64,000 nucleotides of DNA from Dryobates pubescens (taxonomy: Eukaryota > Chordata > Aves > Piciformes > Picidae). Below the pieces are notes generated by a model. The model was not told the origin of the DNA, made no database searches, and saw only the letters and a list, made by a program, of their open reading frames with translations. Each line of letters starts with the position of its first letter. Positions within the stretch are counted from its first letter, which is position 1. Shown in pieces: positions 32,501-41,000 of the stretch. Location: NCBI RefSeq assembly GCF_014839835.1, contig NC_071618.1:62001-126000 (forward strand), given 5' to 3'. A program made the translations under genes and the position numbers.

Positions 32501-34015
32501 ACCGCCCCCTGCCCGCCCCCTGCCCGCCCCCTGCCCGCCCCCTGCCCGCCCCCTGCCCGCCGCTCCGTCCTTCTGCTGCCACCTATTGGAAGTTGCAGTT
32601 CTGGCAGCAGCCACTAGGGGGCTGCCCCGAGGTCCCTCTCAGACTTTTGCTGCCCCCTCCCTGCCCCCTTCTCTCCTGTCCTTTTCCTGCCCCTTCCTGC
32701 TCACTCCCCTCCTGTCCCCTACCTGCCCCCTTCTGTCCTCTTCCCTCCCTTCCTGCCCCCTCCCCTCCCCTCCCTTCTTGCCCTGTCCCTCCCTTTGTGC
32801 TCACTCCCCTTTCCTCCCTCTCCCCTCCTGCTCCCTCCTGTCCCCTCCCCTCCCTTTTGCCCCTTCCTGTCCTCTCCCCTCCCTCCCCTCTGCTCCCCAC
32901 CCTTCCTGCCCCATCTTGGGTGGCTCTTGGTGGCCCTCGGGCGGCTTTTGGTGACCTCTGGGTTGGGTTTGGTGGCCTGGGGTGGGCTTTGGTGACCCTT
33001 GGGTGGTGGTCTCCAGCTCGGCCATCCACGGGAGAGGTCTCTTCTGCAAGAGGAACATCGAGGCCGGGGAGATGGTCATCGAGTACTCCGGGATCGTGGT
33101 GCGCTCCGTGCTCACCGACAAGAGAGAGAAGTTCTACGACAGCAAGGTTGGGGCCACCCCTGGGGGGACGCCTTGGAGGCTTCTCTCCTCCTTCTGCTCT
33201 TCCTCTCCTAACCTTCTCTTCTCCTCCCCTCCCCTCCTCCCCTCCCCTCCTCTCCTCCACCTCCTTTCCTCCTCCACCCCTACTCTTCCTCTTGCTCCTC
33301 CTCCCCCCCTCCTCCCCTCCTCCCCCTCCCCTTCTCCTCCTCTCCCTCCCCCTCCCCTTCTCCTCCTATCCCTCCCCCTCCCCTCCTCCTCTCCTCCCCC
33401 TCCCCTTTTCCTCCTCTCCTCCCCCTCCCCTTCTCCTCCTCTCCTCCCCCTCCCCTTCTCCTCCTCTCCTCCCCCTCCCCTTCTCCTCCTCTCCTCCCCC
33501 TCCCCCTCCCCTTCTCCTCCTCTCCTCCCCCTCCCCTTCTCCTCCTCTCCTCCCCCTCCCCTTCTCCTCCTCTCCTCCCCCTCCCCTTCTCCTCCTCTCC
33601 TCCCCCTCCCCTTCTCCTCCTCTCCTCCCCCTCCCCTCCTCCCCCCCCCCCCCCCCTCCTCCCCCCCCCCTCCCCCTCCCCCTCCCCCCCCCCTCCCCCC
33701 CTCCTCCTCCCCCTGACCTCGCCGCCCCTCCCCCGGCAGGGCATCGGGTGCTACATGTTCCGGCTGGACGAGGGGGAGGTGGTGGACGCCACCATGCACG
33801 GCAGCGCCGCGCGCTTCATCAACCACTCCTGCGAGCCCAACTGCTACTCGCGGGTGATCCAGGTGGAGGGCGCCAAGCACATCGTCATCTTCGCCCTGCG
33901 CCGCATCCTGGCCGGCGAGGAGCTCACCTACGACTACAAGTTCCCCATCGAGGAGCCCTCGGCCAAGCTGCCCTGCAACTGCGGCGCCAAGCGCTGCCGG
34001 CGCTTCCTCAACTGA
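23425..34015 (+). CDS. KMT2B: Histone H3K4 methyltransferase KMT2B (MLL2/MLL4), C-terminal part
   Basis: Trithorax-type nuclear enzyme methylating H3K4 in a WDR5/RBBP5/ASH2L/DPY30 complex. Thirteen exons: 23425-23503, 23878-24023, 24558-24710, 26429-28238, 28534-28608, 28706-28758, 29515-29634, 29921-29995, 31025-31202, 31728-31838, 32232-32315, 33017-33146, 33740-34015; phases join, giving 1,095 aa. FYRN is in exons 1-2 ([32 protein letters not shown]). [10 protein letters not shown] and LPSPG match KMT2B rather than KMT2A. The 1.8-kb exon has a Glu run, three expanded repeat zones and [10 protein letters not shown], like the KMT2A transactivation motif. FYRC starts at RFEISSEDG and includes [15 protein letters not shown] and [19 protein letters not shown]. 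Then come the WDR5-binding GCARAE, SET ([28 protein letters not shown]) and post-[16 protein letters not shown]. The PHD, bromo and CXXC parts are missing, presumably in the gap. Confidence 0.95.
24025..24520. repeat. GGGACTGGGAAGGGATTGGG minisatellite, KMT2B intron
   Basis: GGGACTGGGAAGGGATTGGGG and GGGAGGCACTGGGAGGGACC units, G-rich on the sense strand. Confidence 0.9.
24730..26400. repeat. 30-bp CCCTTGGTGACCTTTGGTGA array, KMT2B intron
   Basis: A strict 30-bp period: CCCTTGGTGACCTTTGGTGA plus CCCTTGAGAA, with block-wise variants (CCCTTAGTAA, GGCCCTTCAG, AGCCCTTAGT). More than 50 copies fill the intron before the large exon. Confidence 0.95.
26640..28080 (+). repeat. Expanded amino-acid repeats inside the large KMT2B exon
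   Basis: Three in-frame minisatellites in coding sequence. 26640-26880: 39-bp units encoding [13 protein letters not shown]-like repeats. 27015-27300: [12 protein letters not shown]-type repeats. 27634-28065: [15 protein letters not shown]-type repeats. All stay in frame with flanking KMT2B-like residues (TVGDPEF before, [12 protein letters not shown] between, KRPRLE after), so they are part of the protein. Confidence 0.8.
28780..29430. repeat. 52-bp minisatellite, KMT2B intron
   Basis: 52-bp units containing GGGTTAGGAGCAACCAGGGT and GAAGGGCACCCAAGGGTGGC; nearly identical copies, suggesting recent homogenisation. Confidence 0.93.
29637..29895. repeat. GGCACTGGGAGGGGACTGGG minisatellite, KMT2B intron
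   Basis: Variants of GGCACTGGGAGGGGACTGGG and GGGGGCTGGGAGGGGATTGG fill this short intron. Confidence 0.85.
30330..31020. repeat. CpG-rich GTGCCGGTCCTTACCGGTCC array, KMT2B intron
   Basis: 10-bp units CCGTGCCGGT, CCTTACCGGT and CCGTGCCGGG. Two or more CpGs per unit make it an extremely CpG-dense intronic block directly upstream of the FYRC exon. Confidence 0.93.
31260..31650. repeat. GGCACCCTGATCCCCCCAAG repeats, KMT2B intron
   Basis: Loose units of about 55-60 bp with CACCCATGGGTGCTGGGATC and CCCCCCATGGCACCCTGAT; the palindrome CACCCATGGGTG also recurs at 28.65 and 29.5 kb. Confidence 0.75.
32385..32575. repeat. CTGCCCACCCC array, KMT2B intron
   Basis: Tandem CCCCCTGCCCACCGCTCC and CCCCCTGCCCGCC 10-12-bp units. 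Confidence 0.85.
33180..33725. repeat. Polypyrimidine CTCCTCTCCTCCCCCTCCCC tract before the last KMT2B exon
   Basis: Over 500 bp of almost pure C/T on the sense strand in 26-bp-like units, ending in C runs 15 bp or so before the final acceptor. An exceptionally long pyrimidine tract, H-DNA-prone. Confidence 0.92.
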
Positions 34016-34063
34016 GCGGCGGCCGGGCGCGGCTGGGCGGGGCGGCCGGGCGGGGCGCTCGGC

Positions 34064-34069
34064 AATAAA
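34064..34069 (+). terminator. KMT2B poly(A) signal
   Basis: AATAAA 49 bp after the stop codon, inside GGGCGCTCGGCAATAAAG. Confidence 0.85.
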
Positions 34070-34250
34070 GTCCTGGACGGGTGGAGAGGTTCTGGAGGTG
34101 TTCAGAGCGCCTGGAGGTCGCGGGGAGATGTCTCAGAGGCTCCTCTGAGGTTCTCCTGAAGTTCTGGAGGTCTTCCGAGGGCCCAGAGGTGACAGAGAGC
34201 AAGTTCTGGAGGGCTGGAGAGGGTCTGGACGGGGTTGGAGCCAAGGGCCC

Positions 34251-34320
34251 CGAGCAGGAGCCCTCGGCCAAGCTGCCCTGCAGCTGGGGTGGCCAAGAGG
34301 TGCCGGAGGGTGCGCAATGA
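34251..34320 (+). pseudogene. Decayed partial copy of the KMT2B 3' coding end
   Basis: GGAGCCCTCGGCCAAGCTGC continues as CCTGCAGCTGGGGTGGCCAA and GAGGTGCCGGAGG. This parallels the genuine end of KMT2B at 33952-34013 (same first 27 or so bases, then CTGCGGCGCCAAGCGCTGCCGG). It lies about 300 bp downstream and has lost the cysteine pattern (CNCG to CSWG). Probably a local duplication of the post-SET end; no upstream SET sequence accompanies it. Confidence 0.7.
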
Positions 34321-34429
34321 AGGGTTGCAGGGACGAAGAGCGGCCCCTGGCGGGCAGCAAAGGTGCTGCAGGAATGAAAGCACCACCAGGGTGCTGTGTG
34401 GTGGAGTCACCCAAAGGGCCCCAAGGTCA

Positions 34430-34868
34430 GGGATGCTCCCAGGATGGTCCCAGTGTGCTCCCAGGATGGTCCCAGTATGATCCCAGCGCTCCCAGGATGG
34501 TCCCAGTACGATCCCAGTGCTCCCAGGATGGTCCCAGTACGATCCCAGCGCGCCCGGGATGGTCCCAGTACGATCCCAGCGCTCCCAAAATGGTCCCAGT
34601 ACGATCCCAGTACGATCCCAGCGTGCCCGGGATGGTCCCAGTACAATCCCAGTGCACCCAGGATGGTCCCAGTACGATCCCAGTACGATCCCAGCGCTCC
34701 CAGTACGGTCCCAGTACGATCCCAGCGCTCCCAGGATGGTCCCAGTACGATCCCAGCGCTCCCAGGATGGTCCCAGTACGATCCCAGCGCTCCCAGTACG
34801 GTCCCAGTACGATCCCAGTGCGCCCAGTACGGTCCCAGTATGATCCCAGTACGACCCCAGCGCTCCCA
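34430..34868. repeat. GGTCCCAGTACGATCCCAGC minisatellite between KMT2B and PSENEN
   Basis: Units CAGGATGGTCCCAGTACGAT and CCCAGCGCTC, about 30 bp with 10-bp sub-units; rich in CpG (TACGATC). Confidence 0.92.
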
Positions 34869-34869
34869 G

Positions 34870-35115
34870 CCCGCAGCCTATTGCCTCCTAGCAGCCGCTT
34901 CCCATCATGCCCCGCGGCCCCCCAGGCTGCCCTCCCATTGCCTCCTAGCAGCCGCTTCCCATCATGCCCCGCGGCGCAGCCGCGCCCCCATTGGCTCCTC
35001 CACCCGCACTAAAGCCCGCCTCCGCCGCGCTCCCATTGGCTCCTGCGCGCCGTTTCCCGTCGTGCTCCGCGGGGCCTGAGCCGGAAGCGCTGGGCCGGGA
35101 AGCGAAGGAAGGTTG
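34870..35115 (+). promoter_or_regulatory. PSENEN promoter region with repeated ATTG and TCCCATCATGCCCCGCGG modules
   Basis: CCATTGCCTCCTAGCAGCCG followed by CTTCCCATCATGCCCCGCGG occurs twice (CATGCC at 34906 and 34963, 57 bp apart). Then CCCATTGGCTCC (inverted CCAAT) occurs near 34990 and 35034, and a variant TTTCCCGTCGTGCTCCGCGG near 35054. TCCCATCATGCCCCGCG resembles the ZNF143/THAP11 site. The CpG-rich block ends about 250 bp before the PSENEN ATG; a 5' UTR intron ending at the CCCCGCAG before the ATG is likely. Confidence 0.65.
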
Positions 35116-35361
35116 GGGCGGGGGAAGCTGGGGGCGGATTTGGGGGATCCCGGGGCGGGGCGGGGCGCCCAGGGGTCCTTGGGGGTCCGGGGGACACTTG
35201 TGGGGCCGGAGGGGGGCAGGGTCTGTGCCTTAGCGGAGCGGCTGTGGGGCGCGGGGAGGGGAGAAGCAGTTGTGGAGCTGGGGGGGAGGGGGCAGGGTTG
35301 TGGGGCTGGGGGCCGGGGGGAGGCCGCTGGTGGGTCCCAGCCGTGGGTCTCTGCCCCGCAG

Positions 35362-37076
35362 ATGAACCTGGAGAGGGTCTCCAATGAGGACAAGTTGGAG
35401 CTGTGCCGCAAATACTACCTGGGTCTGCCCCCGGTGCCCCCAACCCCCTCCCAGTGCCTCCCAGCCCCCTCCCAGTGCCTCCCAGCCCCCTCCCGCTCCC
35501 CTCCCAGTGCCTCCCAGCCCCCTCCCAGTGCCTCCCAACCCCCTCCCAGTGCCTCCCAACTCTCTCCCAGTGCCTCCCAACCCTCTCCCAGTGCCTCCCA
35601 GCCCCCTCCCAGTGCCTCCCAGCCCCCTCCCAGTGCCTCCCAGCCCCCTCCCAGTGCCTCCCGCTCCCCTCCCAGTGCTTCCCAGTCACTCTCCAGTGCC
35701 TCCCACTATCTCCAGTACCCCTCCCAGTTGCTCCCAGTCCCCTTTGAGTCTCCCAGTCCCCCTCCCAGTCTTTCCCCAAGCCCTCTCAGGCTCTCCCAAT
35801 CCCTTCCTAGTCCTTCCCAGTCCACTCCCAGTCCCCTCCCAGTGCCCCCAACCCCCTTCCCAGGACTCTCCCAGTCACTCCCCAGTGCCTCCCAGTCTCT
35901 CAAATTCCTTCCTAGTGCCCCTAAACCCCCTCCCAGTGCCCTCCCAGTCCCCTCCCAGTCTCTCCCAGGCCCTCACCTCCCCCCTCCTGCTCTCCTGTCC
36001 CCAGGGGGCTTTGCTCTGCTGCCCTTCCTTTGGCTGGTGAACGTCCTCTGGTTCTTCCGGGAAGCCTTCGTGGCGCCCCCCTATGGCCAGCAGCCGCAAA
36101 TACGCCGCTGTGAGCGCCCGGGGTGGGGGCTCCAGGGGGCTGAGGGGGGGCTTGAGGGGGCTAAAGGGGGTTGGGACGGGTCAGGAGCGGGGCTGAAGGG
36201 GGTCGGGGAGGGGCTGGAGGCAGTTGTGGGGCACCCAGGGGGCTGGGGGCAGCGGCCTAGAGGGGGCTGGGGGTGGTGGTGGTTGGGGGCACCTAGAGGG
36301 CTTGGGGTGGGTCTAGAGGGGGCTGGGGGAGGGTCTAGAGGAGGTTGGGGGCATTTAGAGGGGGCTGGAGGGCACTTAGGAGGCCTGGGGGAGGGCTGGA
36401 GGGGGCTGGGGAGGGGCTAAGGGGGGTTTAGAGGGGGCTGGGGGGCACCTAGAGGGGCTAGAGGTGGCTGGGGAGGGCTGGGGAGGGGCTAGTGGGGCTG
36501 GGGAGGGGCTAGTGGGGCTGGGAGGGGCTGGGGAGGGGCTAGAGGGGCTGGGGAGGGGCTAGAGGTGGCTGGGGAGGGCTGGGAGGGGCTGGGGAGGGGC
36601 TAGTGGGGCTGGGGAGGGGCTAGTGGGGCTGGGAGGGGCTGGGGAGGGGCTAGAGGTGGCTGGGGAGGGCTGGGAGGGGCTGGGGAGGGGCTAGTGGGGC
36701 TGGGGAGGGGCTAGTGGGGCTGGGGGCAGCCTAAGTCGATTCTAACTCCCCTTCCCCCTCTTTTGGCTCCCTCCCCCCCTCTTTTCCTCCCCCTTCTCTC
36801 CCTCCCCCTTCTCTCCCTCCCCCATTTCCCCCTCTTCCTTCCCCCTCTTCCTTCCCCCTCCTTTGCTCCCCCTTTTCCCTCTTCCCCTTCCCCTCCCCCT
36901 CCTCCCTCTCCCCTCCCCTCCCCCCCCTCCCCCCAGACGTCCGCCGCTCGGCGCTGGGGGTGGGGCTGTGGGGGGTGGGGCTGGGGGCCTGGGTGGGGCT
37001 GTTCCAGAGCCGCAGAGCCAGCTGGGGGGTCCTGGGAGACTACTTGGCCTTCACCCTTCCTCTGGGGACCCCCTGA
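35362..37076 (+). CDS. PSENEN: Presenilin enhancer 2, gamma-secretase subunit
   Basis: PEN-2, the smallest gamma-secretase subunit, needed for presenilin endoproteolysis and complex stability in ER/Golgi and plasma membranes. Exons 35362-35422, 36005-36109 and 36937-37076 join in phase to 101 aa, exactly the usual vertebrate length. [20 protein letters not shown] and [20 protein letters not shown] are near-identical to the family; then [20 protein letters not shown] (second half, Gly/Leu-enriched), [10 protein letters not shown] and LPLGTP. The DYL.F and C-terminal motifs important for assembly are kept. The ATG lies one base after an AG acceptor-like CCCCGCAG, so an upstream non-coding exon is likely. 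Tandem behind KMT2B and convergent with LIN37. Intron 1 is C-rich and intron 2 G-rich minisatellite. Confidence 0.97.
35430..35990. repeat. CCCAGTGCCTCCCAGCCCCC minisatellite, PSENEN intron 1
   Basis: 21-bp-like units CCCCTCCCAGTGCCTCCCAG, degenerating toward the 3' end (TCCCAATCCC, CTCCCAGTCAC). C-rich on the sense strand. Confidence 0.9.
36110..36735. repeat. GCTGGGGAGGGGCTAGTGGG minisatellite, PSENEN intron 2
   Basis: GGGGCTGGGGGCACCTAGAG units pass into tandem GCTGGGGAGGGGCTAGTGGG. G-rich on the sense strand, followed by a C/T tract up to the acceptor. Confidence 0.9.
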
Positions 37077-37674
37077 GGATGCCCCCCAAGCCCCCTCCCC
37101 GGGATCCTCTTCCCCACCCAGAGGAGGGAGAAGAGGCTGAGGGCTGCTGGGAGGTGAGGAAGGGGAGAGGGAGGGAGGGAGGGGTGGAGAGACCCCCCCA
37201 AATGGGGGGGAGACCCCCAGAAGGGGGCAGGGAGGAGACCCTAAAAGGAGGAGAGAGGAGACTCTAAAGAGGGGAGGGCAGTGGGGAGTGGGAGAGCCTA
37301 TAGAGAGGGAAGGAAGAGGCCCCAGAGGAAGGAGGAGAGACCCCAAAAGGAGGAAGGGGAGGCCCCAGAAGGGGGAGGGGAGGATTGGGGGTGGGGGCCT
37401 GAGAAACTGGAGAGGGGTCTTTGGGGGAGGTTGGGAGGGGTCTTGTGGAACCCCAAAGTTAAGGGGGGGAGAGGAAGTTTGAGCCACTCTCCTTCCCCCC
37501 CGCCCCAAAGCTTCTGTGAGGGGCTGAATCCTCCCCCTCCCCTCCCCTAGGTGTGATGGTGTCAGAGGCCACGTGTGATGACGTCAGAGACCACCTGTGA
37601 TGTGATTACGTCATGGCCACGCCCTCCAGGGGCCCTCCCCCCCCCAATTCCTGGACCCTGCTCCCCCCAGCAGC
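37077..37674 (+). promoter_or_regulatory. PSENEN 3' UTR with a CRE/E-box cluster
   Basis: The 3' region contains a possible spliced-out segment (GGGAGGTGAGG at 37147 to CCCCTAGGTGTG at 37552). At its end lie CACGTG (37570-37575), TGACGTCA (37579-37586) and TTACGTCA (37606-37613) in partly repeated sequence. These are transcription-factor motifs in an unusual place; function unknown. Confidence 0.4.
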
Positions 37675-37680
37675 AATAAA
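37675..37680 (+). terminator. PSENEN poly(A) signal
   Basis: AATAAA in CCCAGCAGCAATAAAGCTG, about 600 bp past the stop and about 105 bp from the opposing LIN37 signal. Confidence 0.8.
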
Positions 37681-37785
37681 GCTGTGGCCCCACCCCCCGT
37701 CCCCTTTGGTCATGTGGTGGCTTAAGTCCTGCCCCCTCACCCCCACCCAGCCAATGAGGGACAGGAGAAGGGGCGGGGCAAAGAG

Positions 37786-37791
37786 TTTATT
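37786..37791 (-). terminator. LIN37 poly(A) signal
   Basis: TTTATT on the plus strand (CCAATAAACTC on the minus), 256 bp downstream of the LIN37 stop. Confidence 0.75.
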
Positions 37792-38046
37792 GGTTGGAGA
37801 GCACTGGGAAGGGACTGGGGGGGACTGGGAGGGCTCCTGGGACACACTGGAAGCATCTTGGTTGCATACGGGGAGGGACTGGGAGGCCTCCAGGCTGCAC
37901 TGGGAGAGACTGGGAACGCTCCTGGGCATACTGGGAGGGTTCCTGGGTCCATACTGGGAGCACTGGGAGCGGTCCCAGGCCATACTGGAAGGGACTGGGA
38001 GGTCTCCTGGGTGCCCCTCGGGTGCCGCACTGGTCCGCACTGGTCG

Positions 38047-41000
38047 TCACTGGCGCTCGTAGATCAGGCGCAGGAGCCGCAGGCTGGGGCCGTAGCGCTG
38101 CTGCTGGCGCTGCGCCGCCTCCTGCCACCTGGGGGCGCCAGAGAAGCAGCAGAGAGCTGGCTGCAGGCTGCCTCCCGCTGCTCCCCAGCTCCTTCTGGTG
38201 GCTGCCCCTGGAACTGCAGGGAGCTGATTGCCTCCTAGTGCCTCCTGCTGCTCCCCAGCTCCCTCTAGCGGCTGCCCCTGGAACTGCAGGGAGCTGATTC
38301 CCTCCTAGTGCCTCCTGCTGCTCCCCACCTCCCTCTAGCGGCTGCCCCTGGAACTGCAGGGAGCTGATTGCCTCCTAGTGCCTCCTGCTGCTCCCCACCT
38401 CCCTCTAGCGGCTGCCCCTGGAACTGCAGGGAGCTGATTGCCTCCTAGTGCCTCCTGCTGCTCCCCAGCTCCCTCTAGTGGCTGCTGCTGGGGCTGCCGG
38501 AAACTGATTCCCCTCCCAGTCCCTTCCCAGTGCTCCTAAATCCCCTCCCAGTGCCTCCCAATCCCCTCCCAGTGCCTCCTAGTACCTCTGCCGGACACGT
38601 TTCCACCTCTCCATGTTGCTGTAGATCAGGGAGGCCATGGAGGGAGGAGGATCAGGACCCTGGGTGGGGGAGACACCGGAAGTGACATAATTGGTAACAT
38701 CATTGAGGGGATCCCCACCCCCAGTCCCTCCTGGTCTCTTCCAATCCCTTCCCAGTTATTCTCAGTCCATCCCAGTCCCCTCCAAGTCGCTTTCCAGTCC
38801 CTCCCAACCTCCTCCTAGTCTCTTCTCAGTCTCTCCAAGAGGAATAGAACAGAACAGAACAAACCAGGTTGGAAAAGACCTTCAAGATTGTGGCCAACCT
38901 ATCATCCAACACCACCTAAACAACTAACCCATGGCACCAAGCACCCCAGCAAGTCTCCTCCTGAACACCTCCAGGGATGGTGACTCCACCACCTCCCCAG
39001 GCAGCCCATTCCAATGGGCAATCACTCTCTCTGTATAGAACTTCTTCCTAACCTCCAGCCTAAACCTCCCCTGGCACAGCCTGAGACTGTGTCCTCTTGT
39101 TCTGGTGCTGCTTGCCTGGGAGAAGAGATCAACCTCTGCCTGTCTACAACCTCCCTTCAGGGAGTTGTAGAGAGCAATAAGGTCACCCCTGAGTCTCCTC
39201 TTCTCCAGGCCAAGCAACCCCAGCTCCCTCAGCCTCTCCTCACAGGGCTGTGCTCCAGACCCCTCCCCAGCTTCGTTGCTCTTCTCTGGACTCGTTCCAG
39301 CAAGTCAACCTCCTTCCTAAACTGAGGGGCCCAGAACTGGACACAGGACTCAAGGTGTGGCCTAACCAGTGCAGTGTACAGAGGCAGAATGACCTCCCTG
39401 CTCCTGCTGGCCACACTGTTCCTGATGCAGGCCAGGATGCCATTGGCCCTCTAGGCTGCCTGGGCACACTGCAGGCTCATGTTCAGCCTACCATCAACCA
39501 GCACCCCCAGGTCCCTCTCTGCCTGGCTGTTCTCAGCCACTCTGACCCCAGCCTGTAGCTCTGCATGGGGTTGCTGTGGCCAATGTGCAGAACCTGGCAC
39601 TTGGATGTGTTCAATCTCATGCCGTTGGACTCTGCCCATCTGCCCAGCCTGTTGAGGTCCCTCTGCAGAGCCTCTCTACCCTCCAGCAGATCAACTCCTG
39701 CCCCCAGCTTGGTGGTGTCAGCAAATTTACTGGTGACTGACTCAACCCCCTCCTCCAGATCATCAATAAAGATGTTAAAGAGGATGGGGCCCAGCACTGA
39801 TCCCTGGGGCACACCACTGGTGCCTGGCTGCCAGCTGGCTGTGGCACCATTCACCACCACTCTCTGGGCTCAGCCTCCAGCCAGTTCCTAACCCAGCTCA
39901 GAGAGCTGCTGTCCCAGCCAGGGGCTGACAGCTTGGCCAGGAAAGTCGCTCCTCAGTCCCTCCCAGTCCCCTCCCAGTCCCTCACCAGTTCCCCTTCTTG
40001 GTTGCCCACTTCCGGTCCGAGGGGGGAAGGGATCCGGGGAGGTCCAGGAGGGGCTGGGGGGGGCAGCTCATAGATGTCTGCAACCTTCCCAGCATGCACT
40101 GGTGCCTGGAGAGGAGAGGATGAGACCTGTAAGTGGAGTTATGGGGCGGGGGGGGGTGGGTGGGGCAGTTAGGGGGCTAGGGAGGCAGTGAGGGGGCTTG
40201 GGGGGGGGGGGGGGGGGGGCACTTATGAGGCTGGAATGTTCCTTATGTGGCTGCGGGGGGCACTTAGGGGTCCAGGAAGAGCACTTATGGGGCTGAGGGG
40301 GTGACTTGTGGAGCACTTATGTGTTCAGGGGGTCACTTATGGGGCACTTATGAGTCCAGAGAAGTCACTTGTGGGGCAAGGGGGTCACTTATGGGTCCAG
40401 GGGATCATGTATGGGTCACTTATGGGGCTAGCAAGTCACTTATAGGTCCAGAACATCACTTAAAGCTCACTTGTGGGGCACTTATGGGTCTGGGGAGGAT
40501 CACTTATGGAGCCAGGGACATCACTTATGGGTCTACAGAGATCACTTAGGGATCATTTATGAGTCCACAGTCACTTAATAGTCCAGGCAACCATTTAGAA
40601 AGCTCTCATGGGGCACTTGCAGGCCTGGCCTGTCACACAAGGATCACTTATGGGGCACTTACAGGCCTGGCCTGTCACACAAGGATCACTTATGGGGCAC
40701 TTACAGGCCTGGCCTGTCACACAAGGATCACTTATGGGGCACTTACAGGCCTGGCCTGTCACACAAGGATCACTTATGGGGCACTTACAGGCCTGGCCTG
40801 TCACACAAGGATCACTTATGGGGCACTTATAGGCCTGGCCTGTCACACAAGGATCACTTATGGGGCACTTACAGGCCTGGCCTGTCACACAAGGATCACT
40901 TATGGGGCACTTATAGGCCTGGGAGTCAGTGTGAAGCACTTTTAGGTCTGGGGGGAGCACTTAAAGGGCACTTAGGGGTCACTTATAGGTCCAGAGGACT

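Noticed and set aside
34016-35361. IGFLR1 or U2AF1L4 between KMT2B and PSENEN
   Set aside because: Both strands were read for a U2AF zinc-finger/RRM or a cysteine-rich receptor motif; only the decayed KMT2B copy, a minisatellite and promoter sequence are present.
40608-40930. CRISPR-like regular array (42-bp period)
   Set aside because: Units are contiguous and nearly identical with no unique spacers, in a eukaryotic intron. It is a minisatellite.
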